NCBI GenBank assembly: GCA_001465935.1
Contig: LNKV01000033.1
Coordinates: 744,001-808,000 of the forward strand
Reading direction: 5' to 3'
Length of the DNA stretch: 64,000 nucleotides
DNA from: Clarireedia homoeocarpa
Lineage: Eukaryota > Ascomycota > Leotiomycetes > Helotiales > Rutstroemiaceae
Below the pieces are notes generated by a model, which had not been told where the DNA came from, made no database searches, and worked only from the letters and a program-made list of their open reading frames with translations. How positions within the stretch are numbered: position 1 is the stretch's first letter; each line of letters opens with the position of its first letter. Positions 11,000-21,982 of this stretch are shown piece after piece. The position numbers and the translations under genes were made by a program.

Positions 11000-12852
11000 A
11001 TGTTCCGCGTTTCGGTTACCCCGCGCTTAGCACATTGCTTACAATCTTTGGCCGCTAGTAATCTCAGACTACAAAGAACATCCTGTGCAGCTAGATATTT
11101 CCTTTGCGCAAAGCCGGTCCAGTATTCAAAAACTACACATTATTATACCAATATCTCTCATAAGTCCGCTCCCAATAAGTTCAAAATGGCAGCAGGCCTG
11201 GACATCCTCTCGGGCAAATACCCCGCCAAACAGCACGCAAAAAGAGTAGTGGAATATTTGAAAAGCAAACATCCAGATGCGACTGGTGTGCTGTATCTAG
11301 AGTCTCAAAAAACTACTATGATTGAGGATAATGACGAAGCTGCGCCATTCAGGTTCGCACAACCCTCTATTCTATCCCCTATGCATGCAGAAACAGCTAA
11401 CACCTCCCCCTTAGACAACGACGATTCTTCTACTACCTAACCGGTTGTCCTCTTCCCGATTGCTACTTCACCTACGACATCGCATCCGGAAAAAGCACAC
11501 TCTTCGTCCCACCCATTGACCCCGATTCCGTAATCTGGTCCGGCCTCCCCACTTCTCCCGAGGAAGCCCTCTCCCTCTACGATGTCGATGCCGTCCTCAC
11601 AACCGATGTCATCAATGCACATCTAGCCGAGCCAAACCGCACAAAAGTATGGGCCATTGCGCCCCAAATCAGCACTCATATCACTTTTCTCGAATTCCCG
11701 GAAAAAGACTTCATACTACTGAAAGAAGCCATCGAAGAGTGCCGTGTGCAGAAGGATGAATACGAAGTAGAGCTTATAAGGAAAGCAAATGCGATTAGTA
11801 CGATTGCGCATACAGCGGTGTTGAAAAATGTCAAGAGCGCGAAAAATGAGAGGGAGTTGGAGGGTCTGTTTATTAAGGAGTGCATAGCGAATGGAGCGAG
11901 GGAACAGTCGTATCACAGTATTGTGGCTAGTGGAGAGGCGGCGGCGACGTTGCATTATCAGAAGAACAGCGAAGCGTTGGAAGGGAAGTTGAATTTACTG
12001 TTAGATGCAGGTGGAGAATATAAATGTTATGCTTCGGATATTGTGAGGATTTCTCCTTTGCATCATTTTGCCATTCCACTTGAGAGATGGAACATCTATG
12101 CTAACCCATCATAGACACGTACTTTCCCCATATCCGGCTCTTTCACTTCCGAGTCCCTCTCCATCTATAATATCGTCCTTAAAATGCAACTACGATGCAT
12201 CGATATGTTGAAATCTGGTGTTCAATGGGAAGACGTACATATTCTAGCCCACAAGATTGCCATTGAAGGCCTCCTTGAGCTCGGTATTCTCAAAGGCGAT
12301 GCTGAGGAGATTCTCAAAGCTCGAACGAGTGTGGCTTTCTTCCCACATGGCTTGGGACATTATTTGGGAATGGACACGCATGATACTGGTGGACATCCTA
12401 ATTACGAGGATGAGGATAGGATTTTCAGATATTTGAGAGTAAGGGGAAAGTTACCGGAGGGTAGTGTAGTTACAGTTGAGCCGGGCGTAAGTTGATTTCT
12501 CTCTCAACCTACGAAGTTGAGAGCGAAGATGTCTGAAATTCGTTGCGACTAACATATTGACCTAGGTTTATTTCTGCCGATTCATCATCGAGCCATACCT
12601 GAAGGATCCCGCGCACTCAAAATACATCAATGCGGATGTATTGGAGAAGTACTGGTCAGTGGGAGGTAAGTTGATACCAATCTGCTTGCTCCCTCTGTTT
12701 AGCTTCTATAACGGACTGTGAATGTTTTGTGCTAATATTTTGTAGGAGTACGAATTGAAGACAACATTTTGATAACGAAAGATGGATACGACAATCTGAC
12801 GACTACTGTCAAGGATGTGGATGAGATGCTGAAAATCATCAACTCCGCTTGA
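11000..12852 (+). CDS. pepP: Xaa-Pro aminopeptidase (PepP-type prolidase)
   Basis: This is an M24B metallopeptidase that cleaves the bond before proline. Five exons (11000-11352, 11415-12042, 12115-12486, 12566-12665, 12746-12852) join to a 519-residue protein. The four introns are 62, 72, 79 and 80 bp. The first has a weak GTTCGC donor, but splicing there restores FRQRRFFYYLTGC. All five expected metal ligands are visible, in LLDAGGEYK/SDITRTF (two Asp), HGLGHYLG (His), VEPGVYF (Glu) and VRIEDN (Glu). The first 62 residues contain no Asp or Glu and several Arg, Lys, Ser and hydroxylated residues, resembling a mitochondrial presequence. An in-frame ATG at 11186 (MAAGLDILSGKYPA) with an AAAATGG context matches the usual PepP start and would give a 457-residue cytosolic form. 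Confidence 0.93.
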
Positions 12853-13537
12853 GTGAGGGAAATGGGTTGTGAGAATGCAAATTTATGGGCAGGTCTTTCA
12901 AAATGTGCTGAAAGCGACGCGCTGTACGATGTACTATAGTCGCTCAAACACCCCTGTTAATATTGTTTCAATGTTCTATCCGGGAATGACGAATAACCAG
13001 GCAGGAGAATATGAGCACCGTAGATTACCCTGTCTTTTTGATCATAACATGAGAAATTGGTAAAGCTATTTGTGCATCTAGGATATATTCTTGGCCCAAG
13101 CAACTGTTATAGAGGGTTACACGGCTCATCTTCATCCGTTTTAAGGCTAACATACCCCTATATCGTAACCACTAGCATTTAGAAGCCGAGATTACTTGAT
13201 CAATGTTTACTTCTTCTCTCACTTCTATTTAGTTAACTGCCGTTTGTGCTATCTGACCTCGCCGCATTTCCATCTCGGGTTTCAGACATATCATATCTCA
13301 CATCACGAGAATGTGGGTTATCAGGTCAGACATTGTAGGTGCTTCCACACGCATATAAGTTTATATGTTTGCTGTTTATGGCGTAGATAAATGCTCACAA
13401 GTTGCTATGCTGTTGATTCACATTCTGCCACCCTCAATCCATCCGCATTTATGCTCAAATTTGACCATCCATTCTCCATGCTACAGTATGCTCACACATA
13501 TCACTCCGTTCCTCTTCGGCGAACTCTATTCACACAT
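12853..13537. other. Convergent intergenic region, no gene
   Basis: The stretch separates two 3' ends and is AT-rich. Short frames (12869-13063, 13196-13390) show no domain signature. I see only presumed 3' UTRs. Confidence 0.55.
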
Positions 13538-15667
13538 CTAACACCCAGGCATAACAACCGCATCCAGCACAGCCGTGGTGCCATCTTCAACGCACTTTAC
13601 GGCTCGCTTCAGCACATCTTCCAATTCTGATGCTTTCGCTACCTTCTCCGCCATGATGTTTCCTCCTGCTGCAGCTTTGGCGATTCCTGCATAGTCAGGG
13701 ACATGTGGTGCGAACGAGATGTTCAAGTCTTCGTTCGTGGCTTTTGAACCGACGCCTTCGGGGTGGACTAAGAGGAGAGAGCGGCGGGGTGCGTGCCAAC
13801 CTATGAATAGTTAGTTTCTAGAAACCAGCTGAGCACAGTCTTGTGAAAGAGTACGTACCTTTGTTATTCAACACAATTGTCAAGATCGGAATACCGTATC
13901 TCTGACAGATCCAGTACACACTACCTGGTACACTAAACAAGAAAGTTCCATCTCCGACAATCTGTACAACGAATCTACCTTTCCCCTTGCCGTTTTCCGC
14001 CTCAGTAGCCAACTTAATGCCCAAAGCTCCACCTCCAGACCATCCGAGTCCTCCACCTCCGCAGTTGATCCAACTGCCGGGAAGTGTAGCTTGGATGGTA
14101 TCTGCTACGAAGACTGTGTTTGTAACAGCTTCGATGGCGAATATCGTGTCTTTTGGAACGACTTTGCGGAGGGCATGACAGAGATGCGCTGTTCCGAATG
14201 TGTCATCGTCTTTGGGAGCCGAGAAGGCGGCAATTTCTTCGAGCTTCTTGGTGTGCGAGGCACCAAGAGCTTCCCACCTTTCGTTGAAAGATGAGTCTTT
14301 TATTTTACTAGAGAGCGAACCACTGATGTAATCATTCAATTGCGTTACAGAGATGTAACTGTCCGCCTTGTATCGTGCCACTGCGGCAAGGTAGAAAACC
14401 TGGGAATGTCAATACGCTGTTCAATGTAGCTTGGCACATATGCACAATGCTCAATTATAAAATACAGATTTGTAAGCAGCTTACCGGCATTTGTTGTTTC
14501 AACGGATCAACATCAATATGGAAGACCTTTGCCGACTTCGAAGGATGGCATTGTGTATTTATCCAAGGCACATCTGAGGAGAAAGATTAGGTCTCGAACT
14601 CCCAATATCCAAGATGGACACTTACCGCAGTCAATGACTACAATAACATCTGCAGTTTCGATCGATTTGTCGTTGCCAAATCTCAAGCTCAGCCATGCTC
14701 GGTGATCAGCTGGGAAGCACATGTCACTTCCACCAGTATCCAGGACACGAAGACCTTTTACGGTATCCGCAAGCTTAACCAATGCTTCTACGCATTTATG
14801 GTTCCGGCCGCTATAACCAGTGACAATCAATGGCTCTTTAGCATCTACTAGTGCTTCTGCAATCGTAGCTACGGCGCTTGAACTCAAAGCAGCTGGCTCT
14901 ACCGGATTCCAATGCTCCTGAATCAAGTCATAGGGTTCAATCTCTTCTTCCAACACTTCTCTCGCAGAATATAAATACACTGGACCAGCAGGGGCACTGC
15001 AAGCCCACTGAAGAGCTCGATTAACCATCTGTTTGATATTCTTTCCAGTCTTGATTTCGGCCGTATATCGACAGTATTGTCTAACGATCTCGGCTTGATT
15101 TGGCACATCTTGGATCCAATGAATATATTCCGTTCTCGAGCCTCGCATTTCTCCTTCAATTGTATAGGGTGAAAGTCCGGCGAATATCAGCACAGGAGCT
15201 CTCCCACAAGACGCATTATGAACAGCTGCTCCGAGTCCTTGGGTTCCGACATCGACGTGGACGATCACACATTGAGGCTTACCGGTCAATCGAGCATAGC
15301 CATCTGCCATGGAGAGGGCAACCATCTAGAAGGGATATGAGTATTATAGTAAGGGCTGGGAAAGCTTGTATGTGCATACTTCGTTCGGACATGTCTGGTG
15401 AAATGAATTAGTATGTTGAGAATGACAAAGCCCATTGAAGTTTTCGAGACTACAAACTCACTATAATCTGGGGGCCTTTGTTTTCCTTTTTCAAAACTAC
15501 CATAGCCTCCAGTATAGAAGGATGATCCGAGCCTAAATTGACGAAGCAATGGCTTACACCTGCCTAGGATATTTGTTAGATATGAAGTGTCCCACTCTCA
15601 TATTTGAAAAAGCAGGAAAGTTAACCTCGGAGAGGGCTTCAAAGAATGCATATGAAGCTGTAACCAT
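13538..15667 (-). CDS. Thiamine-diphosphate enzyme, acetolactate synthase/decarboxylase-like
   Basis: This belongs to the ThDP superfamily that includes acetolactate synthase and benzoylformate decarboxylase. Seven exons (15626-15667, 15462-15563, 15380-15394, 14626-15325, 14485-14573, 13859-14399, 13538-13800) join in frame to 583 residues. The six introns are 52-85 bp. The N-terminal pyrimidine-binding domain has TCPNEMVALSMADGYAR; its Glu53 corresponds to the glutamate that activates ThDP and is the last codon of a 15-nt exon. The C-terminal domain has the GDG...NNKG ThDP/metal motif at about residues 465-495, with WHAPRR after the last splice. The first ATG (MVTASYAFFEALSEAG) fits the family start, with no organelle leader. 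Substrate is not decidable from sequence. It diverges from a butanediol-dehydrogenase-like gene, which suggests acetolactate or acetoin chemistry. Confidence 0.85.
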
Positions 15668-16247
15668 ATTGAAGTTTCGTTGGAGAACTTGATAAGAAGT
15701 CAATGTTGTATTTTGTGGAAGAGTGTCTTTGTTGGTTGAAGTTTGAATTCCCAGAGGCCGAGATATGAAAGTGGTAGTGCTGATATTGTGGGGCTCCAAG
15801 CAAGTGGATAGAGGGGTATCTCGTTCGGCTTAAGGCTCGGCTTATGAATAATCCGGGGTAGTCAGGTAGAGTGAATCGCCGACAATTCATTCACCGTCGT
15901 CGTGTCAACAGTGCCGAGAGAGAAACATGCAGTTAGCACTAAGGAGTATTTAGTTTGGTCAAGCCACGGACTGTGCGAACGTGACATTCATCGGCAAACC
16001 TTCTGTCACTAAAACTTTCCTTTTTCGTTCCGCTACCCCCTGGCATAGCCGGGCAGGCACCATACAGCATAGCACAATTTCTCGAGTGCGGGGTAATTAG
16101 CACTGTGATGTCTCGTGTGAAGTGTGCACGTAATCGTCTCATGGCTATATTTCTGTCGTTACCGTATACCAGTTGCTATAAGTTCAATTCTCATTGCTAT
16201 ATTCTTGTTGTTATAGTATACTCCTTTAAGTCCAATTCCCATCCACT
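15668..16247. promoter_or_regulatory. Divergent promoter, ThDP enzyme / butanediol dehydrogenase
   Basis: This 580-bp region separates two outward-facing metabolic genes and would allow shared regulation. Near the dehydrogenase start there is a 15-bp direct repeat with two differences (AAGTTCAATTCTCAT at 16180, AAGTCCAATTCCCAT at 16228). I cannot name a binding factor. Confidence 0.4.
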
Positions 16248-18395
16248 ATGAAGGCATTGCGATACTACGGCAAGGAAGATATCAGAGTAGAAGAGGTAGA
16301 TGAGCCAGTTTGCAAAGAAGGCCAGATCAAGATCAGACCTGCTTTTGTAGGAATTTGCGGAACTGGTATATACACTTCTCGTCTCCAGTTACTGCTCGTC
16401 TCCAGTTACTTCTCGTCTCCAGTCACTTCTCGTCTCCAGTTACTTCGTTTGGAGCTGGCAAAAGTCGTAATGACTAACTTGAAACTAGATCTCCATGAAT
16501 ACCTCGGAGGCCCCACATTCTGTCCTGAATCTCCTCATCCAGTGACTGGCGAGACAATTCCCGTGACTATGGGTCATGAGTTTTCTGGTAGGATTACATT
16601 TCTTTCTTGTAGTCATGAATCTAATCTGATGGAATCAGGTACAATCGTCGAAGTTGGTGCTGGTGTAACCGGTTTCGAAGTTGGACAAAAAGTAGCCATT
16701 GTGAGTTGACTGGTATTGAGTTCCTAATCAGGCGGTTTCGGATATCATGTTCCTCTTTCACTTGCCACTCTGTTTCATTATGCTGCTACCAAGTTTTGAA
16801 AGAGGGCAGAATTGATTTCCATTCTTCTAGCAACCCACCATCTCCGACGGCTCCTGTGCAGCCTGCAAACGCGGTCTCGAAAACGTTTGTTACAAAGGCG
16901 GTTTCGTCGGCCTCTCAGGCTGGGGTGGTGGTCTCTCCGGCGCCGTCAGTATTCCATCAGAACTCGTCCATCCCCTTCCCTCCAACATCCCCCTCGACAT
17001 TGGTGCTTTAGTCGAACCCCTCTCCGTCGGCTGGCATGCCGTGCGTCAAAGTCCCCTGGCCCCCACCTCAAGCATTTTGATTCTCGGTGGAGGCCCCATC
17101 GGAATCGCCGTAATCAGTGCATTGAAAGCGCACAAATGCGGACAAATCATTGTCAGCGAGCCGACAACCAGCCGGCAAAAGTTCGCAAAAGAGTTTGGTG
17201 CTGATGCGATTTTGAATCCTGTGACTGATGATGTGGAAAAGAAAGTTATGGAGTTGACGGGTGGTGAGGGTGTGGATATTGTTTTTGATTGTGCTGGGGT
17301 GGCAGTGGGTCTTAAAGCTGCTTGTACGTTGATTAAGCCACATGGGACGGTGGTGAATGTGGCAATTTGGGAGAAACCGGTTCCTTTCAACCCTAATTGG
17401 CTGTAAGTGATGTTTTATGTTTGGTCATGTTCGAGTTTCTTCCAGTTTTGTTTTTGTTCTTGCGGGTGTAGATGAGAGCGGACGTTGAAGTATCAACTGC
17501 CATATACGTCTCGCCTGCATAGGAGACGATTAGAAGAATCATAGGATGAGTTATCAGCTCTCGCGTCTTTATCTCGCAGAATCATCACCTCCTGCAGCCA
17601 TATATCAGTCAAATTTTCCGCTCAAAAAGTACACTCGTCGTATATACGCTCAACGCTATTCTCATGCTGAATATCCATCATACTCGATCTCAACGGAAGC
17701 ACGTTGAACCTACATTGTACCAACTCTCTATTCGAAGTCAATGTCAATATTATCTCTAAAGCACACATTCCTCCCTCATATCACTCAGCCCTCTAACCCT
17801 ATCCTCCATCTCATTCACTCGACCCACTCATCAAATTCTTTCATCGTCCTACGTATCCCAATCTCATATCTCCCCATCTCACATCCTAGACCCCTATGAC
17901 CCCACTAACATTTCACCTCTCAGTGTCATGCGCGAAGGAAAATACATATCCGCACTCGGCTACGTCCGTCGCGACTTTGAAGAGACTATCCAAGCCATAG
18001 CATCCGGTAAGCTTTTCATTACGTTTGCTTACTCTTTCCTTTTCCCTTGTTCAAGCACACCATCTCTCAAGCCTCATTACCTGTCCCTTCTTTTTTCTTT
18101 ATACTTCTCATCATCCCAACTTCCTAACTCATCTCCATTCCTTCTACACCTGCTTTACCCTTACCTCTCTCTTACATATATATGCCCTCTCAACTCTCCC
18201 TCCCCCCTTTTCCATCCCTCCTCTCTCTTCCCCACCTCACACTAACCCTCCTTCCTCCTCCCCCTCCCCTTAGGTTCCATGACCCCCGCCGCCATGATAA
18301 CCTCCAAAATCGCCCTCCCCAACATCGAACGCGACGGTTTCCAAGAACTCATCCACAACAAGAAGAACCACATTAAGATTCTAGTCGAGCTGTGA
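16248..18395 (+). CDS. Zinc-dependent (R,R)-butanediol dehydrogenase-like MDR enzyme
   Basis: This medium-chain dehydrogenase/reductase probably interconverts acetoin and 2,3-butanediol with NAD. Six exons (16248-16365, 16489-16587, 16639-16700, 16831-17402, 17924-18006, 18274-18395) join in frame to 351 residues. Catalytic-zinc residues are in GICGTDLHEY and MGHEFSG. A structural-zinc-like Cys cluster follows (DGSCAACKRGLENVC) with three visible cysteines. The dinucleotide fold carries GGGPIGIAV. GGFVGLSGWGGGLSG is typical of butanediol dehydrogenases. Introns are unusually long: 123, 51, 130, 521 and 267 bp. The first carries a minisatellite. All five splices restore family sequence, including NWLVMREGKY across the 521-bp intron. 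A sorbitol or threonine dehydrogenase activity cannot be excluded. Confidence 0.87.
16375..16442. repeat. 17-bp minisatellite inside an intron
   Basis: Four tandem copies of CTTCTCGTCTCCAGTTA, with one or two changes per copy, lie wholly inside intron 1 of the dehydrogenase gene. Without the three extra copies the intron would be about 72 bp, close to the normal size here. Confidence 0.85.
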
Positions 18396-18426
18396 TTTTC
18401 TCCGTACAGTACTATCGAAGTATGAG

Positions 18427-18461
<35 letters not shown>

Positions 18462-19417
18462 CACACTCCCCCCCCCCCCCCCCCCCCTTCTCTCTCTATA
18501 TACGAGACTTTACGCACGCATGTATACACACACACACCAAACAAACCATTCCTTTCCCTTTTCCCCTCCCACACCTCCTCCCATCCCACCCCAAAAAAAT
18601 CCATAAAACATCCTCACACAACCCCCCAGATTACAGTTTCTTAACCCAAGAGTCGGAGTCGGAGTTGGAGTTGGAGTTGGTAATTAGTTTTCGGAAACAG
18701 GCACGTAACGTAAAGCTCACCGGAGGTTTTACAATTCTTCCATCTCCTCTCCTCTCCTCTGCTCTACTACAGCAGCAGCAGCAGTCAAAATTCCGTAGCA
18801 CAGACAAGAAGCAGAGAGAATTTAATTAGGCGCTGGGAGAGAGAGAGCAAGAGTAGAGTGGAGTGGAGTGGAGTGGAGTAGAGCAAGTATGATTAGTGAG
18901 TGAGCATCCGAAGGAAGGGGTTGGTTAATTGGATGCGGGTGGATATTGATTGCGATTAAATGGTTTATAAGTTGTATCTGAATATATATATATATATATA
19001 TATAAATAACAAACAACATATTTGTGATTCACATTCATATTCACTACTAACGTTTCTTAGCCATGAAGCGCATTCATTGCAAGAATATCATTCGTGACTA
19101 TTAATGAATTAACAAAAGAAATTTCCCATCTCATTCATATCCTATCCTATCCTATTCCATAAAATCCATCCAACCTACTACCTGGGTATCATAGTAACCT
19201 TATCTCGTAACATCTCGTAACGTAACACAATATACCAAGCCATAACAAGCCATATCATCCATCATACAAGAAGAAAGTCGTACAAACATACATGAAATCA
19301 TAATGATAAGGAGATCAATATCATACCACCAATCACAATCATCCCAAGAATTGAAATCAACATCAACGCGACAAAAGAAATCCTCCCTCTTATTATTCCT
19401 CTACCACACCACCCACC
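18396..19417. other. Intergenic with microsatellites
   Basis: This convergent region has no gene. It contains a TC run (18429-18458), a run of about 20 C (18468-18487), CAG copies near 18772, GGAGT copies near 18860 and an AT run (about 18982-19004). Frames crossing these repeats are compositional artefacts. Confidence 0.65.
18429..18487. repeat. (TC)n followed by poly(C) microsatellite
   Basis: About 15 TC units are followed, after a short GCACACACT spacer, by about 20 consecutive C. Length is likely to be unstable and prone to sequencing error. Confidence 0.9.
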
Positions 19418-20989
19418 TTACCATCTTCCGCTTCGCCCCTCCCCATCCCCCCAAACAATCCTCTCCGACGCATCGCCCCTCCTCCTCCCACTTCCCGCAC
19501 CACTAACAGTAGTCCTTCTCTTGGGCACATACCCCTCCTCCGGACCCTTCATACTCTGCCTATCCTTCAATCGATCCAGCAGATCTCTCTCCCCATCATC
19601 CCCCGCCACCTGCCTCTCTCTCAATCTCTCCGTCATCTCCCTCTCCCTTTCCCTCCACTCCTGAAGATCTCTCTCTCTCTCCCTCTCCCTAATAGGCACA
19701 ACCGGTCTCTTACTAATCTCTTCATTCTCCTTTCTAACCTGTTCTGCCAACCTCCTTGCATCATCCGCCGCCTTTCTCTCGGACTTCTCCGCCTTCCTCA
19801 TCCTATCTAGTTTTTCCTTCTCCGCCAACTCCCTTTCTTTCTCCATAATTCTATCCCGGCGCGCTGCTTCCCGTCTGAAATGTTCATCTTGTTCTCTACG
19901 TCTTTCGCGATCGAGTTCTTCCTCGCGTTCTCTTCGACGGATTTCTTCGTCTAGTTTCCTTTGCCGTTCGCTTTCGATTTCTCGATCTCTTCTTCGTTCG
20001 CGGGAAAGATCTTCCTCTCGTGCACGTTCTCTTTCTCTGTCCTTCCTTTCGCGCTCGATTCGTTCCCTCTCGACTGCTTCTTGTTCTCTTCGCCAAGTTT
20101 TCGCAAATTCTGCATCTTTCCTTCTCTCTTCATCTGCCTGTTCCTTCAAGATTCTCTCCCTCTCCAAATCTTCCGCCACTTTCCTGATTCTTTCTCTTTC
20201 CCGCTCTTCTTCACGTCGCGCTTCATGAAGTGATTCGAACTCACGCTGACGTTCAAGCTCCAATGCATGTTGACGATCAAGTTCGCGACGTTCATCCTCT
20301 TCGCGACGAGTACGTTTTTCAATAATTTCTCGCTCGCGCCATTGAGGAGGCTCAGGCGCTAGAACGATCGCATCATGGTCACTGTGATGTTCCCGTTCTT
20401 TTGATCTTTCCCTCCTGTCGTGATGCTCAACGACAACGGTACGTGGAGGAAGAGAGCTACGGTTAGGGCTGCGCCTAGGGCTAGCTGACTCACGACGGTG
20501 AGAGTGTTCAGTGAGAAGAAGAGAGTTGGACTGATGGAATTCATCAGTGGCAGGAGAATCTGGTGCGTATTTTTCATGTGAGTGTGGGCCTTTAGGACTG
20601 GGTGGTGCATTGACAATAACTATGCGCTCCTTGGGGTTCTTGCGTCGAGGTGTAAAGGCCGACATGAGAGCACTGCGCTTTCTCACAAGACGTAGACGAG
20701 ACTCTCTTGCAGGTGATGTTGCCTTCTTCTCCCCTTGAGAGTACCGATATGTAGTCATGGTAACAGGCTTCTCGGGTGATGTATGCTTGGAGGCAGAAGG
20801 TACTTTGAGGCCTTGGTCGATCAGTTCTTTGCTGGAAAGTTCATGTGCTTGGAGGGTTCGTGGAGTGTGTTCGTTGGTGATGTGTGCTGGGCATGATATT
20901 CCATCCTTTGATTCGGCACAGACGATAGTCTGGTGGAACTCGACGGTCCTCTTGGGGTACACGTCGGTATAGATGTGTGTGACGCACAT
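19418..20989 (-). CDS. Hypothetical Arg/Glu-rich coiled-coil protein
   Basis: An intact single exon encodes 523 residues from an ATG at 20987-20989. I do not recognise the family. Residues 1-90 (MCVTHIYTDVYPKRTVEFHQ onward) include a short Cys-bearing stretch. Residues 90-210 are basic and Ser/Pro-rich (RRESASPRRSPNRSS). From about 215 to 465 the chain is a very long charged helix of RERER/EERE type, almost certainly a single alpha-helix or coiled coil. The C-terminus is Gly/Arg-rich (SGAGSGRRRGDASERIVWG). This composition is seen in nuclear RNA-binding or cytoskeletal proteins, but the bias makes any homology search unreliable. The frame is open over 1.57 kb despite the bias, and opposing frames are broken, which supports a real gene. 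Confidence 0.65.
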   Translation of the reverse strand: MCVTHIYTDVYPKRTVEFHQTIVCAESKDGISCPAHITNEHTPRTLQAHELSSKELIDQGLKVPSASKHTSPEKPVTMTTYRYSQGEKKATSPARESRLRLVRKRSALMSAFTPRRKNPKERIVIVNAPPSPKGPHSHEKYAPDSPATDEFHQSNSLLLTEHSHRRESASPRRSPNRSSLPPRTVVVEHHDRRERSKEREHHSDHDAIVLAPEPPQWREREIIEKRTRREEDERRELDRQHALELERQREFESLHEARREEERERERIRKVAEDLERERILKEQADEERRKDAEFAKTWRREQEAVERERIERERKDRERERAREEDLSRERRRDREIESERQRKLDEEIRRREREEELDRERRREQDEHFRREAARRDRIMEKERELAEKEKLDRMRKAEKSERKAADDARRLAEQVRKENEEISKRPVVPIRERERERDLQEWREREREMTERLRERQVAGDDGERDLLDRLKDRQSMKGPEEGYVPKRRTTVSGAGSGRRRGDASERIVWGDGEGRSGRW

Positions 20990-21949
20990 GGTGACGAAGT
21001 GATATGCGACTTGTTATAGGGATGTGCTGGAGGAGGACTAATCCTCAAGACCGAAGATGGTCTGCCGCGGTCGGGTTGATATCAAAATGTAGGAAGGTGC
21101 CCACTAGGTCTAGGGCTTCCTGGGGATGCTTCGATGTGGGAAGGTATAGGTAGACTCGTCAGTCGTGAGGTGAAAGGGGATCGACTTGTACAACTGTGTG
21201 TCCGACTATATAAGAGAAAAAGGTTGACTAGCTTGGAGCGACGGGAATGTGGTAAAAGTGTGTTTGTGCTATGCTGGTTACTGAAGTAGCGAGGTACTTT
21301 GGTAACGTATGACAAGAGAGATGGATTGTATGTATGCAAGAGAGAGAAAGGGTATTATTCGGGAGGGGTAGGAAGAATTAAGTATTCTTTGCAGCAGTAA
21401 CTTGACTGATAAGAGCGTGACTGCCTAAACGACGTCTTTGTAGTGTCTCTAGGTCATTATATTGGCCGGTGACTGTACTTTTGAGTGTGAGTAGGTCTAA
21501 AACTTGGGTGTGGTATGGGTGTGGTAAGGATGTAGGCGTAAAGGCTTGTAGGTTTGTAGGCTTGGTGGGGACATGTCAGGCCTAGGAAAGCGGCGAACAA
21601 AAAGCGCCTCAGCCTCTGAAGGGCTGAGTAAGACCCAAGGAGAGCCACAAGCTCGACCAGGACGGGAACCGAATAGGGAAAATGCAGCTTCCGAATAGAC
21701 GTAAACGAACGAATAAGCTTGAAAACGAACGAATAAGCTTGAAAAATTGAGAAAAGAATGGGGATGAAAAAAGAAAAGAGAGATATGGAGAGGTAGTAGG
21801 CCAAGGGGAAGCCAAAGTTGGCCCAATGTCTCGATATGTGATTAGCTTGGTTTGTAATATTGATGATGATGATGAAATAATGGTTGGAATGCCGGCGCAA
21901 AAAGGGTATGATGAAATATGCAGCTGATGTACCAAGGACCAAGGAGACT

Positions 21950-21982
21950 GGAAGCGTGGAAGCGTGGAAGCGTGGAAGCGTG
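21950..21982. repeat. 8-bp tandem repeat GGAAGCGT x4
   Basis: Four exact copies of GGAAGCGT are followed by a partial unit. They lie in the gene-free stretch. Confidence 0.9.

Noticed and set aside
18242..18829. Frames over the TC/C/CAG microsatellites on both strands
   Set aside because: They exist only because dinucleotide and homopolymer runs lack stop codons.
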